Made by a program: the position numbers and the translations under genes
Source of the DNA: Reyranella massiliensis 521
GTDB lineage: Bacteria; Pseudomonadota; Alphaproteobacteria; Reyranellales; Reyranellaceae
Assembly: GCF_000312425.1 (NCBI RefSeq)
Contig: NZ_HE997181.1
Location: 133,002-197,001 of the forward strand
DNA: 64,000 nt
Reading direction: 5' to 3'
Shown: positions 62,752 to 64,000 of the stretch, piece by piece
Layout of the letters: the number at the start of each line of letters is the position of its first letter
Position numbering within the stretch: position 1 is the stretch's first letter
Notes under the pieces: model-generated
The model's input: the letters and a program-made list of their open reading frames with translations, nothing else
What the model was told of the DNA's origin: nothing
The model's database searches: none

Positions 62752-63747
62752 CTATTCGACCTTGGCGCCGGACGCCTTGATGATCGGCGCCAACTTCTTC
62801 TCGTCGTTGGCGCGATAGGCGGCCGTATCCTGGGGGGACAGCCACATGTTGGTGGCGCCCTGCTGCTCGAACGCCTTCTTCACGGTCGGTGTATCGAGTG
62901 CCTTCTTGGTGAGGGCCGAGAGTTTCTCGACCATCGCCGGCGGCAGGTTGGCCGGACCGCAGACGCCGCCCCAGGAGCTGATCTCGAAGCCAGGCAGGAA
63001 CTCGGCGATCGTCGGCTTGTCGGGCACGGCGGGGTGCCGCTCCTTGGACGTCACGGCGATGCCTTTTACCTTGCCACCCTTCATCAGGCCGAGCGGCCCG
63101 GGGATGTTGTCGAACATCATGTCGACCTGGCCCGCCAGAATGTCCTGATGGGCGGGCGCACTGCCCTTGTAGGGCACGTGCAGGATATTGACGCCGGCCA
63201 TCTGCTTGAACATCTCGCCGGTCAGATGCGGGCTGGTGCCGGCCCCTGAAGAGGCGAAGGAGTACTTGCCCGGATTGGCCTTGGCGAGTGCGATCAGCTC
63301 GGGAATGGTGTTCGCCGGGAAGTCGAGCCGCGTCATGAGGAAGTTCGGCACCGACCAGAGCATGGCGATGCCGGTGAAGTCCTTGGCCGCGTCGAACGGC
63401 AGCTTGGCGTAGAGCGTCGGCGAGATCGCGTGTGCGGCGATCGTGTAGAGCCCGATTGTGTAGCCGTCGGGCGCGGACTTGGCGATCACGTCGGCGCCGA
63501 TGTTGCCGCCGGAGCCGGCTCTGTTCTCGATGATGAACTGCTGGCCGGTCAGTTCCGAAAGCTGGGCACAGACGATACGCGAGAGCGTGTCGGTCGGCCC
63601 ACCTGGCGGGAAGACCACGATGTAACGAACCGGCTTGTTCGGCCAGTCATCGGCCGCCCGTGCGATGCCGGATGCGACCATGGGGGCGGCGAGCAGACCA
63701 CCCGACAGGGCGAGCGCGCGCCGGCGACGCAGAAACAACTTTGCCAT
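62752..63747 (-). CDS. Bug/TctC-family tripartite tricarboxylate transporter binding protein
   Basis: A 331-residue periplasmic binding protein. It has a twin-Arg-like/Sec signal (LRRRRALALSGGLLAAPMVASGIARA) and the family opening WPNKPVRYIVVFPPGGPTDTLSRI. Bug proteins capture organic acids for TctAB; no TctAB is in the window, as is common for the many orphan Bug genes of such genomes. The neighbouring GntR-type gene lies upstream on the same strand, 65 bases away, and may control it. Confidence 0.92.
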   Translation of the reverse strand: MAKLFLRRRRALALSGGLLAAPMVASGIARAADDWPNKPVRYIVVFPPGGPTDTLSRIVCAQLSELTGQQFIIENRAGSGGNIGADVIAKSAPDGYTIGLYTIAAHAISPTLYAKLPFDAAKDFTGIAMLWSVPNFLMTRLDFPANTIPELIALAKANPGKYSFASSGAGTSPHLTGEMFKQMAGVNILHVPYKGSAPAHQDILAGQVDMMFDNIPGPLGLMKGGKVKGIAVTSKERHPAVPDKPTIAEFLPGFEISSWGGVCGPANLPPAMVEKLSALTKKALDTPTVKKAFEQQGATNMWLSPQDTAAYRANDEKKLAPIIKASGAKVE

Positions 63748-63812
63748 CTTGAATGAGCCTCCACTGCTTTATAGTTGAGGTCATCCTATATGAATCGGGC
63801 TCCGCCGGTAAA

Positions 63813-64000
63813 TTACCGCTGAGAGGGCGTGAAGTGAGCCACGAGCTGGTGGGCGTCGCCGGGATAGAGCAGGCGCACGTGCGTGATCGGCAGTTTGCCG
63901 CGCCAGGTTCGTCGCTCGACGACGAGGCAGGGCGTGCCTTGTGGAACCCCAAGCTGCAAAGCCTCGACGCGGCTCGCCGCGGTGGCGCGGATGCGGTGTT
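63813..64000 (-). CDS. GntR/HutC-family regulator, C-terminal UTRA domain (partial)
   Basis: Sixty-two codons at the window edge; the N-terminal HTH is outside. The visible residues (HRIRATAASRVEALQLGV, TPCLVVERRTWRGKLPIT, HVRLLYPGDAHQLVAHFTPSQR) match the end of the UTRA effector domain of HutC/FarR-type GntR regulators. It is on the same strand and upstream of the Bug gene, so it likely regulates that gene. Confidence 0.85.
   Translation of the reverse strand, partial: HRIRATAASRVEALQLGVPQGTPCLVVERRTWRGKLPITHVRLLYPGDAHQLVAHFTPSQR

Overview
The window is GC-rich (mid-60s % by eye), densely coded DNA from an alphaproteobacterium. Supporting signs are a Usg-family protein next to a CIRCE-controlled groESL operon, a class I (archaeal-type) lysyl-tRNA synthetase, Bug/TctC solute-binding proteins, MocR/LysR/TetR/GntR regulators and many catabolic oxygenases. 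A soil or freshwater Rhodospirillales/Hyphomicrobiales-type lineage (for example Reyranella-like) would fit, but the genus is only a guess. I see no rRNA, tRNA, CRISPR array, insertion sequence or prophage.

Layout. 1-9.6 kb: tail of a cytochrome P450, an HpcH/HpaI aldolase, GST, EamA transporter, flavin oxidoreductase, Usg, groESL with CIRCE and terminator, a Nudix hydrolase, and a three-gene minus-strand cluster (sulfurtransferase, DUF1330, hypothetical). 9.6-11.1 kb: AEC transporter and MscL. 11.3-22.2 kb: the most unusual block, a giant LEPR-motif/DUF4347 surface protein with many DUF11-like repeats, then TolC, a short HlyD adaptor, a GAF-TM-HlyD protein and an M50 (site-2-protease-like) protein with an HlyD-like tail. 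Together these look like a dedicated envelope export system with no ABC ATPase. At about 17,020-17,030 the surface-protein gene runs directly into the middle of the tolC-like gene in another reading frame, so both are truncated at one junction.

22-32 kb: DapA with a divergent LysR, an acetyltransferase, a PPK2-Orn/Lys/Arg decarboxylase pair, a PRISE-type reductase, a TetR-Rieske oxygenase pair and small conserved proteins. 32-43 kb: TPR protein and DinG-like helicase, sterol-desaturase-family protein, MFS transporter, class I LysRS with an AllA-like cupin, a TetR-like remnant beside a strong terminator, and several small envelope proteins.

43-54 kb: Baeyer-Villiger monooxygenase, a MocR regulator divergent from a three-gene overlapping redox operon, branched-chain aminotransferase, EamA transporter, a DapA-family aldolase with UxaA-type dehydratase (plausible sugar-acid route), and cspA with a long leader. 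54-64 kb: amidase, Cache-HAMP-class III cyclase, methyltransferase, an ABC importer made of a binding-protein-permease fusion plus a second permease without an ATPase, a PECR-like reductase, Cu-Zn SOD, a D-cysteine desulfhydrase-like enzyme, a Bug protein and the end of a GntR/HutC regulator.
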